Assembly (NCBI RefSeq): GCF_029016285.1
Contig: NZ_CP091976.1
Coordinates: forward strand, 1,612,001 to 1,676,000
DNA from: Vibrio sp. DW001
Lineage (GTDB): Bacteria; Pseudomonadota; Gammaproteobacteria; Enterobacterales; Vibrionaceae
Direction of reading: 5' to 3'
Length of the DNA: 64,000 nucleotides
Shown: piece by piece, positions 1 through 9,180 of the stretch
Position numbering within the stretch: the first letter of the stretch is position 1
How the letters are laid out: each line of letters opens with the position of its first letter
Translations under genes and position numbers: made by a program
Notes under the pieces: model-generated
Told to the model about the DNA's origin: nothing
Database searches by the model: none
What the model saw: only the letters and a program-made list of their open reading frames with translations

Positions 1-1
1 T

Positions 2-649
2 ACTGGTGGTTCGCTAGAGATTGTAGCTGAAAAAACTCGATTTATCGCGCCTCCGCACCTAGCTGTTTGGGTTCCAGCTGAAGCCATGCATCACAGCTTT
101 AATAGAAGGCCATTGCGTTACTGCTCGATTAATATTGAATCAAGCAAATCGCAATATATGCCAAGCCATACCTGCTTAGTTAGCCTTACGCCGATTGTCT
201 CCGCAATTATAGAGGACTTTAGACTTCGTTCGATTAATGTGGCGAGCACCATTCCAGATCAAAGGTTAGTTAATGTACTGTTGGATCAGCTGTATCTTAG
301 TGAAGAACAAAGCCATTTTTTACCCAATAGCCACCATAAGTTATTACAACCTATATTATCTACACTGGAACAAAATCCGACGGATGACACGTCACTTAAT
401 GAGTGGGCTAGCCGGGTGCATACTACAGAACGTACACTCGCAAGATACTGTCAAATAGAGTTGGGTATGAGCTTTACAGAATGGCGCATAAGATCAAAGT
501 ATCTGCATTCAATGACGTTATTAAAATCAGGGATGTCAGTGAAAGAGGTTGCGTTGACACTGGGTTATCATCAAGCAAGCCCTTTTATAGCGATGTTTAA
601 AAAATACGCCAGTGAGACCCCTGATCAATACAAAACGAGGTTGGCCTAG
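2..649 (+). CDS. AraC-family transcriptional regulator (5' end cut by window edge)
   Basis: The frame is open from the first bases of the window, so the N-terminus is missing. An ATG at position 86 is internal: the residues before it (ending VWVPAEAMHH) form the end of a cupin-like AraC sensor domain. The C-terminal 90 or so residues carry two helix-turn-helix units (RVHTTERTLARYCQIELG and VKEVALTLGYHQASPFIAMFKK), ending in the typical G-x-x-P-x-x-Y pattern (SETPDQYKTR). It should be a cytoplasmic DNA-binding activator that responds to a small ligand or to cell state. The ligand and target are unknown. It converges on pyrC. Confidence 0.85.
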   Translation, partial: TGGSLEIVAEKTRFIAPPHLAVWVPAEAMHHSFNRRPLRYCSINIESSKSQYMPSHTCLVSLTPIVSAIIEDFRLRSINVASTIPDQRLVNVLLDQLYLSEEQSHFLPNSHHKLLQPILSTLEQNPTDDTSLNEWASRVHTTERTLARYCQIELGMSFTEWRIRSKYLHSMTLLKSGMSVKEVALTLGYHQASPFIAMFKKYASETPDQYKTRLA

Positions 650-659
650 GGTTGTGATA

Positions 660-695
660 GTATTTATGGCTCATATTTTTAGGAGCCATAAATAC
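660..695. terminator. Inverted repeat between convergent genes, likely bidirectional terminator
   Basis: Perfect 13-bp arms (660-672 and 683-695) flank a 10-nt loop. The repeat lies in the short gap between the AraC gene and pyrC, which converge. U-runs are weak on both sides, so its use as an intrinsic terminator is inferred from position and stem quality. Confidence 0.55.
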
Positions 696-711
696 ATATA
701 GAACGAGCGCT

Positions 712-1740
712 TTACTTCACCTTCCAGTATATCTGCTCATCCGCACGGATAGGTATGACAGTGTCTGTTCCAAAAGGCATTGTTTTGTCTACGTGCCAGC
801 TTTCTTTCGTTAAGGTGATGTTGTCACTATTTCTAGGTATGCCATAAAAATCAGGCCCATTGTGACTGGTAAATGCTTCTAAGTTTTCCAGCTTGTTTTC
901 TTTTTCAAAGACTTCGGCGTATAACTCTATAGCGGCATGAGCGGTATAAGAACCAGCACAGCCACAACTGTTCTCCTTTTTATCTTGTGAATGTGGTGCG
1001 GAATCAGTACCAATAAAGAATTTTTTGTTTCCACTGGTTGCCGCTTCTATTAGTGCTTTTTGGTGAATATTTCGCTTAAGAATAGGCAGACAAAATAAGT
1101 GAGGGCGTATGCCGCCGACAAGCATATGATTACGGTTGAACAGTAGGTGATGTACTGTGATCGTAGCGGCTACATTATCTCGCGCATTGTTGACAAATGC
1201 CACCGCTTCAGAGGTTGTAATATGTTCAACAACGATCTTCAGCGTAGTAAACTTCGCCACTATTGGTGCAAGAATCGTGTCCAAAAATATTTTTTCTCGG
1301 TCGAAAATATCGACTTCTGCTGTTGTCACTTCGCCATGAATTAGTAGCAGCATTCCAACTTTGTCCATCGCTTCAAGAACGGGGTAAAGTGCTTTTATCG
1401 ATGTAACTCCAGAATCCGAGTTGGTGGTGGCTCCTGCAGGGTAAAGTTTTGCCGCGACGATTTTACCTGACGCTTTTGCATTTATAATATCTTCTGGTGT
1501 GGTGTTATCTGTTAGGTAAAGTGTCATTAATGGCTTGAAATGATCACACTCAATGTGTTCATTGATGCGTGTATAATAAGCCATTGCTAATTCAGTGTTA
1601 GTTATCGGTGGAATAGTATTGGGCATTATGATCGCACGCCCGTTATAGCGGCTTATGTCGCGAACGGTATCCGCTAAAACAGCCCCATCACGTAAGTGGA
1701 CATGCCAGTCGTCTGGACGAGTAATGGTGAGAGTAGTCAT
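712..1740 (-). CDS. pyrC: Dihydroorotase PyrC
   Basis: This zinc amidohydrolase interconverts carbamoyl aspartate and dihydroorotate, the third step of pyrimidine synthesis, in the cytoplasm. At 342 residues it matches the short class II enzymes such as E. coli PyrC. The HVHLRDG motif gives metal ligands His13 and His15. The lysine of AAKLYP (Lys98) fits the carboxylated bridging residue. His135 (LIHGEV), His173 (VEHITT) and the catalytic Asp246 (IGTDSAPH) are all present. The gene is monocistronic. A PurR-like operator lies in the divergent region upstream, consistent with purine-linked repression known for pyrC in enterics. Confidence 0.97.
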   Translation of the reverse strand: MTTLTITRPDDWHVHLRDGAVLADTVRDISRYNGRAIIMPNTIPPITNTELAMAYYTRINEHIECDHFKPLMTLYLTDNTTPEDIINAKASGKIVAAKLYPAGATTNSDSGVTSIKALYPVLEAMDKVGMLLLIHGEVTTAEVDIFDREKIFLDTILAPIVAKFTTLKIVVEHITTSEAVAFVNNARDNVAATITVHHLLFNRNHMLVGGIRPHLFCLPILKRNIHQKALIEAATSGNKKFFIGTDSAPHSQDKKENSCGCAGSYTAHAAIELYAEVFEKENKLENLEAFTSHNGPDFYGIPRNSDNITLTKESWHVDKTMPFGTDTVIPIRADEQIYWKVK

Positions 1741-1882
1741 GATTAGTTTGCTCCACTTTTAGAACTGATAAGTATCGATGCCGCTACTGAACTAGAACAA
1801 TGAATTAGAAAAGTTATGGCGTCGGGATAATATTAGAAAAAGTGTTGTATTTCATCAATTTTTTATGAGTAAATGGTTTTAA

Positions 1883-1898
1883 AAGAAAACGTTTGCGC
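1883..1898. promoter_or_regulatory. PurR-like operator upstream of pyrC
   Basis: The 16-bp site centred on AACGTT matches 13 of 16 positions of the PurR consensus ACGCAAACGTTTGCGT. It sits about 145 bp upstream of the pyrC start and 42 bp upstream of the divergent MOSC-fusion gene. PurR repression of pyrC is established in E. coli; its action here is inferred. Confidence 0.5.
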
Positions 1899-1940
1899 AA
1901 TTTGTCACGACGTAAGCAAATAACCTTATAAGGAAATCCG

Positions 1941-3788
1941 ATGTCTAACTTGTCTTTGTCCCTTCTTTCCCAAATTAATGTCTACCCAATTAAGTCAATT
2001 AAAGGTATCAGTCTATCTACTTCATGGGTTGAAAAACAAGGGATTATGTTTGATCGCCGATTTATGTTAGCGGATCAAGAGGGCGTGATGATCACGGCTA
2101 GAGCATATCCTCAATTAGTGAGAGTAAAGGCTAACCTGACACCTAACGGCATGTGGTTGAGCTTTGATAACACTGCACCTTACAAACTGTCGATGACTGA
2201 ATTCGAGATGGAGCAAGTAAAAACGAATGTTTGGAATGATGTTTTCACTGCTTTTTCGACTACCGAATCTGCGAATCGTTGGTTTAGTTTAATTTTAGGT
2301 CTTCCTGTGCAGTTACTTTATACAGGCGAAGAGTCGAAACGTGCAAAGGAAAAATTCGGACATAGTGTTAGTTTTGCTGATGGTTATCCATTATTGGTTA
2401 TCAGCGAAGGATCTCTCACGGCGCTAAACGAAAGAAGTTCGGATAACCATGATATGGCACAGTTCAGACCTAATATTGTTGTCTCTGGGGGGGAAGCCTT
2501 TGTAGAAGATAGCTGGAAACGAATTAAGATAGGTAACGTTGAGTTTGAGATAAGAAAGCCTTGTCAAAGATGTATTCTTACCACCGTTGATGCAGAAACT
2601 GGAAGCTATAAAGCCAATAAAGAACCATTAAAAACACTGATTAACTTTCGATCTTGTGAGAAAGGAGAGGTCTATTTTGGCCAAAACTTAGTCGCGCTAA
2701 ACGAAGGGGCTATACAGATTGGTGACCCTATAGAAGTGTTAGAGTACAAGCCAAAAGAGGTTTACTTTGATAAAGGATTTACAAAGAGTATAGAGAATGA
2801 AAGCCTTCGATTAACCTGTGTTGAAATCGAAGAAGTAGCGAAAGACTTTGTGACTTATTGGCTAGAACCAACCCATGGTGTATTGCCTAATTATTCCCCT
2901 GGTCAGTATCTACCGATAGAGATTGAAGCTAATGGTGAATCGTACGCTCGTTTTTATACGCTTTCGTCTAGCCCTAGTCGTCTTGGGCGGTATGCGATAT
3001 CAGTGAAGCGGGTGAATGGAGGTAAGGTATCGAACTATTTATCCGATAATATGCAAGTTGGGGAAGTATTAACAGCGGAAAGCCCATCCGGAAGCTTCCA
3101 TTTGCAAGAAACGGCAGACCAACCTCTTTTGCTTTTGTCGGCGGGGAGTGGTGTTACCCCAATGATATCTATGTTGAGATTTTTGGCGGATCACAATCAA
3201 CTCAATGATACGGTATTCTTCCATCAGTGCAGCACGATAGACGATATTCCTTTTAGAAATGAACTCGACACATTCCACGCACGATTTCCTGGGTTTAAGA
3301 TGGTTATTTCCTTGAGTCAGGCGCACGAAGAATGGGAAGGCGTGAAAGGTAGATTAGCGTTGTCTCATATAAAGCATATTCCGGACGTAGAGTCGCGACA
3401 AGCCTTCGTGTGTGGACCGAAACCTTTTATGAATAAAGCAAAAAATTTGTTACTTAAAATGGGGTTACCTGAAACGAACTATCATCAAGAATCGTTTGGC
3501 GTAAGTACCGAAAATAAGGCAAAGGAAATCAAATCTGTAACTTTGAGCCTAAATGGACAAGAGTTTCAAGGTGATAATCAATCATCCATTTTACAGCAAG
3601 CAGAAAAACAGGGCTTATATATTGCCAATAGTTGTCGGGCGGGCTTGTGTGGGTCCTGTATGTTAGAACTCAAATCTGGCCAAGTTGATCAAGAAGACGT
3701 GCCTGCATTAACCAAGGATGATGCTGCGAACGGCAAGATACTTGCCTGTTGTAGTGTACCAACAACAGATGTCGAACTTTCAAGTTAA
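1941..3788 (+). CDS. MOSC domain / ferredoxin reductase / 2Fe-2S fusion oxidoreductase
   Basis: This is a multidomain redox protein of 615 residues. Residues 5-125 form a MOSC N-terminal barrel and about 130-270 the MOSC domain, with the conserved cysteine region KPCQRC (Cys208, Cys211) that in YcbX/mARC-like proteins binds molybdenum cofactor. Residues 285-390 form an FAD-binding barrel (RFYTLSSSP near 337). Residues 395-505 form an NAD(P)-binding domain (GSGVTP near 402, CGPKPF near 491). Residues 530-615 form a plant-type 2Fe-2S ferredoxin (Cys565, 570, 573, 603). The likely flow is NAD(P)H to FAD to 2Fe-2S to a molybdenum centre that reduces N-hydroxylated compounds. E. coli YcbX carries only MOSC and ferredoxin domains. 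The Shine-Dalgarno AAGGAAA before 1941 fixes the start. Substrate unknown. Confidence 0.85.
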   Translation: MSNLSLSLLSQINVYPIKSIKGISLSTSWVEKQGIMFDRRFMLADQEGVMITARAYPQLVRVKANLTPNGMWLSFDNTAPYKLSMTEFEMEQVKTNVWNDVFTAFSTTESANRWFSLILGLPVQLLYTGEESKRAKEKFGHSVSFADGYPLLVISEGSLTALNERSSDNHDMAQFRPNIVVSGGEAFVEDSWKRIKIGNVEFEIRKPCQRCILTTVDAETGSYKANKEPLKTLINFRSCEKGEVYFGQNLVALNEGAIQIGDPIEVLEYKPKEVYFDKGFTKSIENESLRLTCVEIEEVAKDFVTYWLEPTHGVLPNYSPGQYLPIEIEANGESYARFYTLSSSPSRLGRYAISVKRVNGGKVSNYLSDNMQVGEVLTAESPSGSFHLQETADQPLLLLSAGSGVTPMISMLRFLADHNQLNDTVFFHQCSTIDDIPFRNELDTFHARFPGFKMVISLSQAHEEWEGVKGRLALSHIKHIPDVESRQAFVCGPKPFMNKAKNLLLKMGLPETNYHQESFGVSTENKAKEIKSVTLSLNGQEFQGDNQSSILQQAEKQGLYIANSCRAGLCGSCMLELKSGQVDQEDVPALTKDDAANGKILACCSVPTTDVELSS

Positions 3789-4120
3789 TCTAAAAGTAGG
3801 TACTCTTTTGGGTTGGTGATTTCAACACTACGATTGGCATGTAGTATGTAATCCGACACATGGGTAATGATGTAGGTTTGTTTATTAGTAATCACATTGC
3901 CCACTTTGAGTTTGTTCAGTGGCTTATCGCTGGATGCACAGAACCAATCTTTATGTGCATGATCGTTAACCGTAACCAAAGTAATACTCTCGATAGCGAT
4001 TGCGCGCGAACCGTAGTTTGCCAATATGACAAATTTATCGCCCGATACCATGCTTTCTACCTGACTTCCAGGTTTGAGTTGAGATAATGAATGAAGCTGC
4101 AATGGTGTTTGATTTCGCAT
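3785..4120 (-). CDS. Conserved hypothetical protein (111 aa)
   Basis: I do not recognise this family. The protein is a soluble, mostly beta-predicted chain with no signal peptide or membrane segment. Its stop codon overlaps that of the MOSC fusion gene by four bases in convergent orientation. The ATG start at 4120 is the only good one. No metal or catalytic motif is visible. Confidence 0.6.
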   Translation of the reverse strand: MRNQTPLQLHSLSQLKPGSQVESMVSGDKFVILANYGSRAIAIESITLVTVNDHAHKDWFCASSDKPLNKLKVGNVITNKQTYIITHVSDYILHANRSVEITNPKEYLLLD

Positions 4121-4195
4121 ATTTAGTGGTGTTTATCTAATGGTTAAAGTTAAATTAAAAGGTTATCAGTGACAGCCTCTCGATGAAGATATTAT

Positions 4196-4252
4196 CAGAA
4201 AGTAAAAGCTCTATTGGCTTTCATGGATGCTTTTACTCGCTGATTCTTTCTG
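4196..4252. terminator. Nested inverted repeat downstream of nadE
   Basis: Arms of 9 bp (4201-4209 and 4229-4237) lie inside a second pair of 7-bp arms (4196-4202 and 4246-4252). The structure follows the nadE stop on the minus strand and may end that transcript. There is no clear U-run, so this is tentative. Confidence 0.35.
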
Positions 4253-4283
4253 TAATTAGATACCGCTCCTATTATCAACAACC

Positions 4284-5114
4284 TCAGTCGTAAATGGTTG
4301 GTATTGCTTTTCTTTTATGCTGAGTAGCTTTGTAAGTGGCAACTATTCTATTTGTGACGTCTATAGATACTTCTTTGCCTTCCAAAAAATCATCGATCTG
4401 ATCGTAAGTGAGATGCAGCGCATCTTCATCCGCTTTTTGAGGAGACAACTCTTCTAGATCCGCTGTCGGTGTCTTATTCACCAACACATGAGGTGCTCCT
4501 AGTGTATTAGCGAGTTGTCTGACCTGACGTTTACTCAAACCAAATAATGGCGCTAAATCACAAGCTCCGTCTCCAAATTTTGTGTAGAACCCCGTTATAT
4601 TTTCCGCTGAGTGATCGGTACCTATGACCAGTCCGCCAACGTAACCTGCAATTTCGTATTGAGCGACCATACGTGCTCGGGCTTTAACGTTACCTTTTAC
4701 AAAATCATGTTTAGCATCGTTGTCAGGAAGAATACCAGCCCCGTATAGCGCTTCACCTGTGGCGGCGTGGATACCATCGACCCCTGCTTTTATATTAACA
4801 GAAACCGAGTGGCTTGGTTTTATAAAGGAAAGGGCAAGCTGTGCTTCCTCTTCGTCTTTCTGTTCGCCATAGGGAAGACGAACCGCAATGAACTGATATT
4901 CGTTGGTTGAGGATGCTTCATTCAAACCAATAACGGCGAGTTGAGCGAGACGGCCACAAGTGGTTGAATCAATACCGCCGCTAATACCTAATACTAGTGA
5001 TTTACAACCGGATTCGGTCAGTTTGTTTTTAATGAACTCGACTCGACGATTAATCTCAAAATCTGGGTCGATAGAAGCTAATACGCGCATCTCTTCACGA
5101 ATTTGATGTTCCAT
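4284..5114 (-). CDS. nadE: NH3-dependent NAD+ synthetase
   Basis: It converts nicotinic acid adenine dinucleotide, ATP and ammonia to NAD+, the last step of NAD synthesis. The N-type ATP pyrophosphatase loop SGGIDS lies at residues 45-50. The conserved block [20 protein letters not shown] and the PTADL segment fit bacterial ammonia-dependent NadE. No glutaminase domain is present. I chose the ATG at 5114, preceded by AAGGAA at proper spacing, giving 276 residues, close to the E. coli protein; an upstream start at 5144 is less likely. It is divergent from a nicotinate-nucleotide adenylyltransferase-like gene that supplies its substrate. Confidence 0.96.
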   Translation of the reverse strand: MEHQIREEMRVLASIDPDFEINRRVEFIKNKLTESGCKSLVLGISGGIDSTTCGRLAQLAVIGLNEASSTNEYQFIAVRLPYGEQKDEEEAQLALSFIKPSHSVSVNIKAGVDGIHAATGEALYGAGILPDNDAKHDFVKGNVKARARMVAQYEIAGYVGGLVIGTDHSAENITGFYTKFGDGACDLAPLFGLSKRQVRQLANTLGAPHVLVNKTPTADLEELSPQKADEDALHLTYDQIDDFLEGKEVSIDVTNRIVATYKATQHKRKAIPTIYD

Positions 5115-5197
5115 TTGGGTTCCTTTTCCTACAAAATGTATCAACAGGTAATATCATACCTAAATAATCACAATTAAAAACAGTGAAAATCTATCTT

Positions 5198-5731
5198 ATG
5201 TCGTTAAAAATAGAGAACAAAACTAAAATTGCCGTGTTTGGGAGCGCATTTAATCCACCGAGCTTAGGCCATAAGAGCGTCATCGATTCGTTGGGTCATT
5301 TTGACAAGGTTATCTTAGTTCCAAGTATCTCGCACGCCTGGGGAAAGGAAATGTTGGATTACGAACTACGTTGTCAGTTAGTTGAGTTATTTGCCAAAGA
5401 TTTGAGTTCGAAAAAGATAGAGGTATCCAAGGTAGAAAAAGATCTATACGAACCAGAACAGAGCGTGACAACATTTGCAGTATTGTCGGCATTGGAAAAA
5501 CACTACACTAACGCTGAGTTTACTTTCGTTATGGGGCCTGATAACTTCATAAATTTTGATAAATTTTTTAATTACAAAGGAATACTGGCACGTTGGTCGG
5601 TGACTGTGTGCCCAGAAAAACTGAACATTAGAAGCTCATTTATTAGAGATAATCTAAGAAACAAAAAATCCGTGAATAAATTGACGACATCCTCGGTCGA
5701 GAAGTACCTTTCAGAAAACAATGTATATTAA
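5198..5731 (+). CDS. Nicotinate(nicotinamide)-nucleotide adenylyltransferase-like protein
   Basis: This member of the nucleotidyltransferase fold carries FGSAFNPPSLGH, the phosphate-binding G-x-F-x-P-x-x-x-GH motif, near the N-terminus. A C-terminal NIRSSFIRDNL segment matches the I-S-S-T-x-x-R motif of NadD/NadM-like enzymes. It should join nicotinate mononucleotide to AMP, making the substrate of NadE encoded back to back with it. At 177 residues it is shorter than the main NadD (about 213 in E. coli), so it may be a second, salvage-type enzyme. The ATG at 5198 is preferred to a GTG at 5183; neither has a strong ribosome site. Confidence 0.8.
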   Translation: MSLKIENKTKIAVFGSAFNPPSLGHKSVIDSLGHFDKVILVPSISHAWGKEMLDYELRCQLVELFAKDLSSKKIEVSKVEKDLYEPEQSVTTFAVLSALEKHYTNAEFTFVMGPDNFINFDKFFNYKGILARWSVTVCPEKLNIRSSFIRDNLRNKKSVNKLTTSSVEKYLSENNVY

Positions 5732-5858
5732 TGTATTCTCCGATACTGTTTTGCTGCAATACCAACACTACTAAATAACTGGTCAGATGAAATGTGCTCG
5801 CACATGGATGTATCTAACGGTTCGTTTCATCGTCTCGATATACTGGTATCAAACGAGT

Positions 5859-6467
5859 TTAAAGAGACGATCCAAAACCAAATTCATACAAGCCAACAAA
5901 TTCTTGTTGTGAAACATCAAACAGTTCTAATGCAACCTGTTCGGGTTTCTTTCCCGAAAGCACGCGCTTACGCGCTTCTCTTAGCTTTAATGAGAAATGG
6001 ATTTCGGCATCTAGTCCCGCGTTATTGTTTGGTGCCCAAGCGTTAAATTGCTGGCTCAGTTGACTCATTAGTAGCTGAGGCTTGGTATTTTTCACCTCAT
6101 GACGAACGACCTGCAGTAAAACTTGATGGTAATCGTTGTCGAGAGACGAATCCGTCAACAAACTAAATGCATTCTCTGTGATATCACTTGCTTCAACAAA
6201 GCCAACTTTATTCGTAAAAGAGTCGGCAAGTCGTTGAGAAAATGCAATAGTTGAAACGTTAGACAATGCAAAAAAGGTCGTTGAGACTAAGCAATCAGCA
6301 GGTATCCAAAAATATTGCCCTGGTTCTACCGCGTATTCATTCTTGCCCACCTTGATCAAAATCGTGCCTTGAGTGACGGTCATCAGCGAGTGTTTTAAGG
6401 TCTTTTGTCGTGATGAAATAGTGATGTAGGGATGAGAAATGTTTTCAAATTGAATAGAGTAGTTCAT
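5859..6467 (-). CDS. AraC-like cupin protein with degenerate C-terminal domain
   Basis: The first 100 or so residues resemble an AraC N-terminal cupin (TQGTILIKVGKNEYAVEPGQYFWIPAD, split here: TQGTILIKVG then EPGQYFWIPADC). The C-terminal part (LKLREARKRVLSGKKPEQVA) aligns with the end of the first AraC HTH and start of the second, but the rest is short and poorly conserved. At 202 residues it is well below the usual 250-300. It may be a regulator with reduced DNA binding or a sensor partner. It is divergent from the acyltransferase gene at 6692. Target unknown. Confidence 0.6.
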   Translation of the reverse strand: MNYSIQFENISHPYITISSRQKTLKHSLMTVTQGTILIKVGKNEYAVEPGQYFWIPADCLVSTTFFALSNVSTIAFSQRLADSFTNKVGFVEASDITENAFSLLTDSSLDNDYHQVLLQVVRHEVKNTKPQLLMSQLSQQFNAWAPNNNAGLDAEIHFSLKLREARKRVLSGKKPEQVALELFDVSQQEFVGLYEFGFGSSL

Positions 6468-6691
6468 AGTGGCCTCGAATAATTCGCCGCTAGGTTACCT
6501 GTTATTTGACATAAAGCCAATATAGTTAGCACAAGAGCTAACCTAACGATGCATCCCGGCTTCAGGTTAGTTGCGGTATCACTCATAATGAGCAATTTTC
6601 AATACATACTCTGGTCGGACCATGATTAAATACCAATACTAATGCTGAATATAAGCCAAAGAGTGCGTAGAATTAGCCCGATTTTAAAATA

Positions 6692-7813
6692 ATGAAGAAA
6701 AATATGAATTCTGAAAAAGATGTTTACCAAGAAATTCGACCATACAATGATTCAGAAATTAGTGGCGCTATTGATCGTTTGGTTTGTGACCAAGAGTTTG
6801 TCAGTGCCATTATTAATCATCGTTTTGCAACCAAGCCTGTGTGGCTTAAGACGCTTCTCTCTCCGTTTGTGAAGATCACTTTAAAAACGAAATGGGGTAA
6901 ACTAAAAACGGTAGCCGATGTGCAATTGGAGGTTGAAAGGTATCTTGCGAATACACTTAGAAAAACAACCGATGGTGTGGTTTTTGAGGGACTTGACAGT
7001 TTAGATAGCAATATTCCTTATTTGTTTGTGTCCAACCATAGAGACATCGCGATGGATCCAGCACTCATCAATTATGGTTTATATAATAGTAAGCACAAGA
7101 CAGTCAGAATAGCGACGGGAGACAACCTACTTAAAAAACCATGTGCGACGGAGCTGATGAGGCTAAATAAGAGTTTTATTGTAAGACGTTCTATTAAGGC
7201 ACCAAGAGAGCTGTTGAAAGCGCTGGGTTTGCTATCTTCTTATATCAAAAACTCATTAGAGACAGGAAATTCCATCTGGATTGCTCAACGAGAAGGTCGA
7301 GCTAAGGACGGAAACGATATCACTGAGCCTGCAATACTTAAGATGTTTCATGTTGAAGGTCGAAAAAGAAAAGTGGGATTTGGCGAATATATAAAGTCGC
7401 TAAATATAGTTCCGGTTGCGATCTCCTATGAGAATGACCCATGTGATTTAGACAAAGCTAGAGAACTTGACGAAAAACGGAATAATGGAAGCTATGAAAA
7501 AACTGAGTTTGAAGATATTGAGAGTATCGTCAAAGGTATCGTCGGCTATAAGGGAAGGGTATCGGTTTGTTTTGGTCGTGTCATAGAGAAAGAATTTGAT
7601 AAGCCAGAAGAGCTCGCCCTAGAAATAGATAAGCAGATAAGTCAGCTGTATACGCTTTATCCTGTTAATCTTTATGCAGCGGGCATTGAAGACGATTCTA
7701 TAACAGATAAAGTCAAACAAGACTTCAATGACAAACTAGACCAGTTATCAGATGGAGCAAAGAAGGTATTGACCAATATGTACGCTAACCCAGTTCATAA
7801 TAAAGGGCAATAA
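6692..7813 (+). CDS. PlsC-like 1-acylglycerol-3-phosphate acyltransferase
   Basis: The glycerophosphate acyltransferase H-x4-D motif is present as NHRDIAMD at about residues 114-121. The later block IWIAQREGRAKDGND fits the E-G-R/T motif that binds the glycerol phosphate. At 373 residues it is longer than E. coli PlsC (245) and belongs to a larger marine gammaproteobacterial type. It should act on phospholipid precursors at the inner membrane face, although no strong membrane helix is obvious. Start choice between ATG 6692 and ATG 6704 is uncertain because no ribosome site is clear. Confidence 0.8.
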   Translation: MKKNMNSEKDVYQEIRPYNDSEISGAIDRLVCDQEFVSAIINHRFATKPVWLKTLLSPFVKITLKTKWGKLKTVADVQLEVERYLANTLRKTTDGVVFEGLDSLDSNIPYLFVSNHRDIAMDPALINYGLYNSKHKTVRIATGDNLLKKPCATELMRLNKSFIVRRSIKAPRELLKALGLLSSYIKNSLETGNSIWIAQREGRAKDGNDITEPAILKMFHVEGRKRKVGFGEYIKSLNIVPVAISYENDPCDLDKARELDEKRNNGSYEKTEFEDIESIVKGIVGYKGRVSVCFGRVIEKEFDKPEELALEIDKQISQLYTLYPVNLYAAGIEDDSITDKVKQDFNDKLDQLSDGAKKVLTNMYANPVHNKGQ

Positions 7814-7833
7814 AAGGAGCATTACGCTCCTTT
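7813..7833. terminator. Hairpin after acyltransferase gene
   Basis: Perfect 8-bp stem AAAGGAGC/GCTCCTTT with a 5-nt loop starting at the acyltransferase stop codon. It lies between convergent genes and can act in both directions; the U-run is only three bases. Confidence 0.6.
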
Positions 7834-7902
7834 CAACTAGCAAATACGATCTAATTTTTGGCTGGACGTTGAAAGGGACATATCAATTTGATCTGCCTTG
7901 GC

Positions 7903-8508
7903 TTATCTAGCCACAGCTCCACCAAGGTTTAGATTTTTCGGCCATGTTTTGATGACATTACCACCGAGAAATATATTGCCATCAACCGTCATGGTTTCAG
8001 GGAATGCATTTACCTTAGAGCCACCAATGTACAGGTCGCCCTTTATTATAATGTCATTGGGTAACTCTGTTAACGGTGTACGAATTACACTCAAATCACC
8101 ATTCACACTCAATCTGGCTGGCAAAGATTTAAGCTGCGTATCGGTAAAATTAATGTAACCGCCTACTTGAATACCAGCAGGCCATGTTTCGATTGTAGCG
8201 CCAAGAAAATTGGCATAGCCTTTAATTTTGGTGCCTTTTCGAATCTGCTTAAGTGCACTGTTTGAAGCATCTAAATTGCCATTTACCACTAGACCTTGTG
8301 GGAGTTTTTCTATGCTTGTTTTTGAAATATTTAGATTACCTTTCACGACCAAACCAGTTGGTAAAGAAGTATAAGGTTTGTTTCGAAGATATAGATTACC
8401 GTAACTATCCAGATGATTCAGTATTTCATACTCGTCAAGCGGCGTAGCAATACAAGCCGAGGGTAGAATCAAGCAGCATAGAATGAGTATTGTTTTATTA
8501 AAATACAT
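7903..8508 (-). CDS. Exported protein with leucine-rich-like 20-residue repeats
   Basis: The N-terminus from the ATG at 8508 (MYFNKTILILCCLILPSACIA) is a good Sec signal peptide, probably cut near residues 21-24. The mature part is about seven tandem units of roughly 20 residues with the pattern LP-x-G-L-x-V-x-G-N-L-x-I-x-x-T-x-I-x-x. This is leucine-rich-repeat-like and should form a short solenoid. A GTG at 8544 would extend the protein but spoils the signal peptide. It is predicted periplasmic or secreted. No catalytic residue is seen, so a binding role is likely but unproven. Confidence 0.65.
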   Translation of the reverse strand: MYFNKTILILCCLILPSACIATPLDEYEILNHLDSYGNLYLRNKPYTSLPTGLVVKGNLNISKTSIEKLPQGLVVNGNLDASNSALKQIRKGTKIKGYANFLGATIETWPAGIQVGGYINFTDTQLKSLPARLSVNGDLSVIRTPLTELPNDIIIKGDLYIGGSKVNAFPETMTVDGNIFLGGNVIKTWPKNLNLGGAVAR

Positions 8509-8611
8509 GGGCAATTTCTTAATGATTTTATTACCTATCGGCACAGAACTGAAAAACTGAAGACGTGGTGTAGAAACGAGCTAAAGAGTTTAGCCCGTTG
8601 ATATTTGAGAT

Positions 8612-8923
8612 TTAGCGACTGATCGAACGGGACTTGAGCTCAAAAATCAGTTTTTCAGCACTTACTTCAAACTTGAATTGGACATGCAACTCTTTCGCAT
8701 CGTCAGCAATTGGGCTCGAATCATACTCAACATTTGCGCAAACGTCTTTTGCTAGTACTATGTATTTGTCGAGCTCGGCTTGTAGAAGCTGCTTGGACTG
8801 AGCGAATATAGATACGTCAGCAACCTCGTCACCTTCTCCAATGATAAATCCTACTTCAGCAGTAACACCACATGCTTCACAAAGTTCATTTTCTGGATCA
8901 ATACCATTTGTATCTTTGGTCAT
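8612..8923 (-). CDS. DUF406 family protein (YfcZ/YiiS-like)
   Basis: This is a 103-residue cytoplasmic protein. The N-terminal CEACGVTAEVGFIIGEGDEV segment and the C-terminal FKFEVSAEKLIFELKSR match the YfcZ/YiiS family of small conserved gammaproteobacterial proteins. Their function is unknown. It is monocistronic with a clear ribosome site (AGGAATTGTT) upstream of the ATG. The two N-terminal cysteines are typical of the family. Confidence 0.8.
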   Translation of the reverse strand: MTKDTNGIDPENELCEACGVTAEVGFIIGEGDEVADVSIFAQSKQLLQAELDKYIVLAKDVCANVEYDSSPIADDAKELHVQFKFEVSAEKLIFELKSRSISR

Positions 8924-9180
8924 AACAATTCCTCTTACTTAAAGTCGCTCTATACTACATTAGCTACTTGATAGATAACCAGAAAAATATGCCCAGTTTA
9001 GAACAATATCGGGTTGAAAAAAAACCTATTAGCAAAGTTGTATAGCAATAGTTTCAAGATGCCAATCATCTAATCGGTAAAACCATTTAATGTAGATCAA
9101 ATAGTACGAATGGCTATATCTAATGTCGCCATTTTACTGATCGTTGAATAGTTAAGGACGTCGTCAAAAAGAGGTGATAT

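Noticed and set aside
5792..6046. 84-residue plus-strand frame over the AraC-like gene
   Set aside because: It is a shadow of the minus-strand gene: no ribosome site, and the opposite frame has a recognisable domain.
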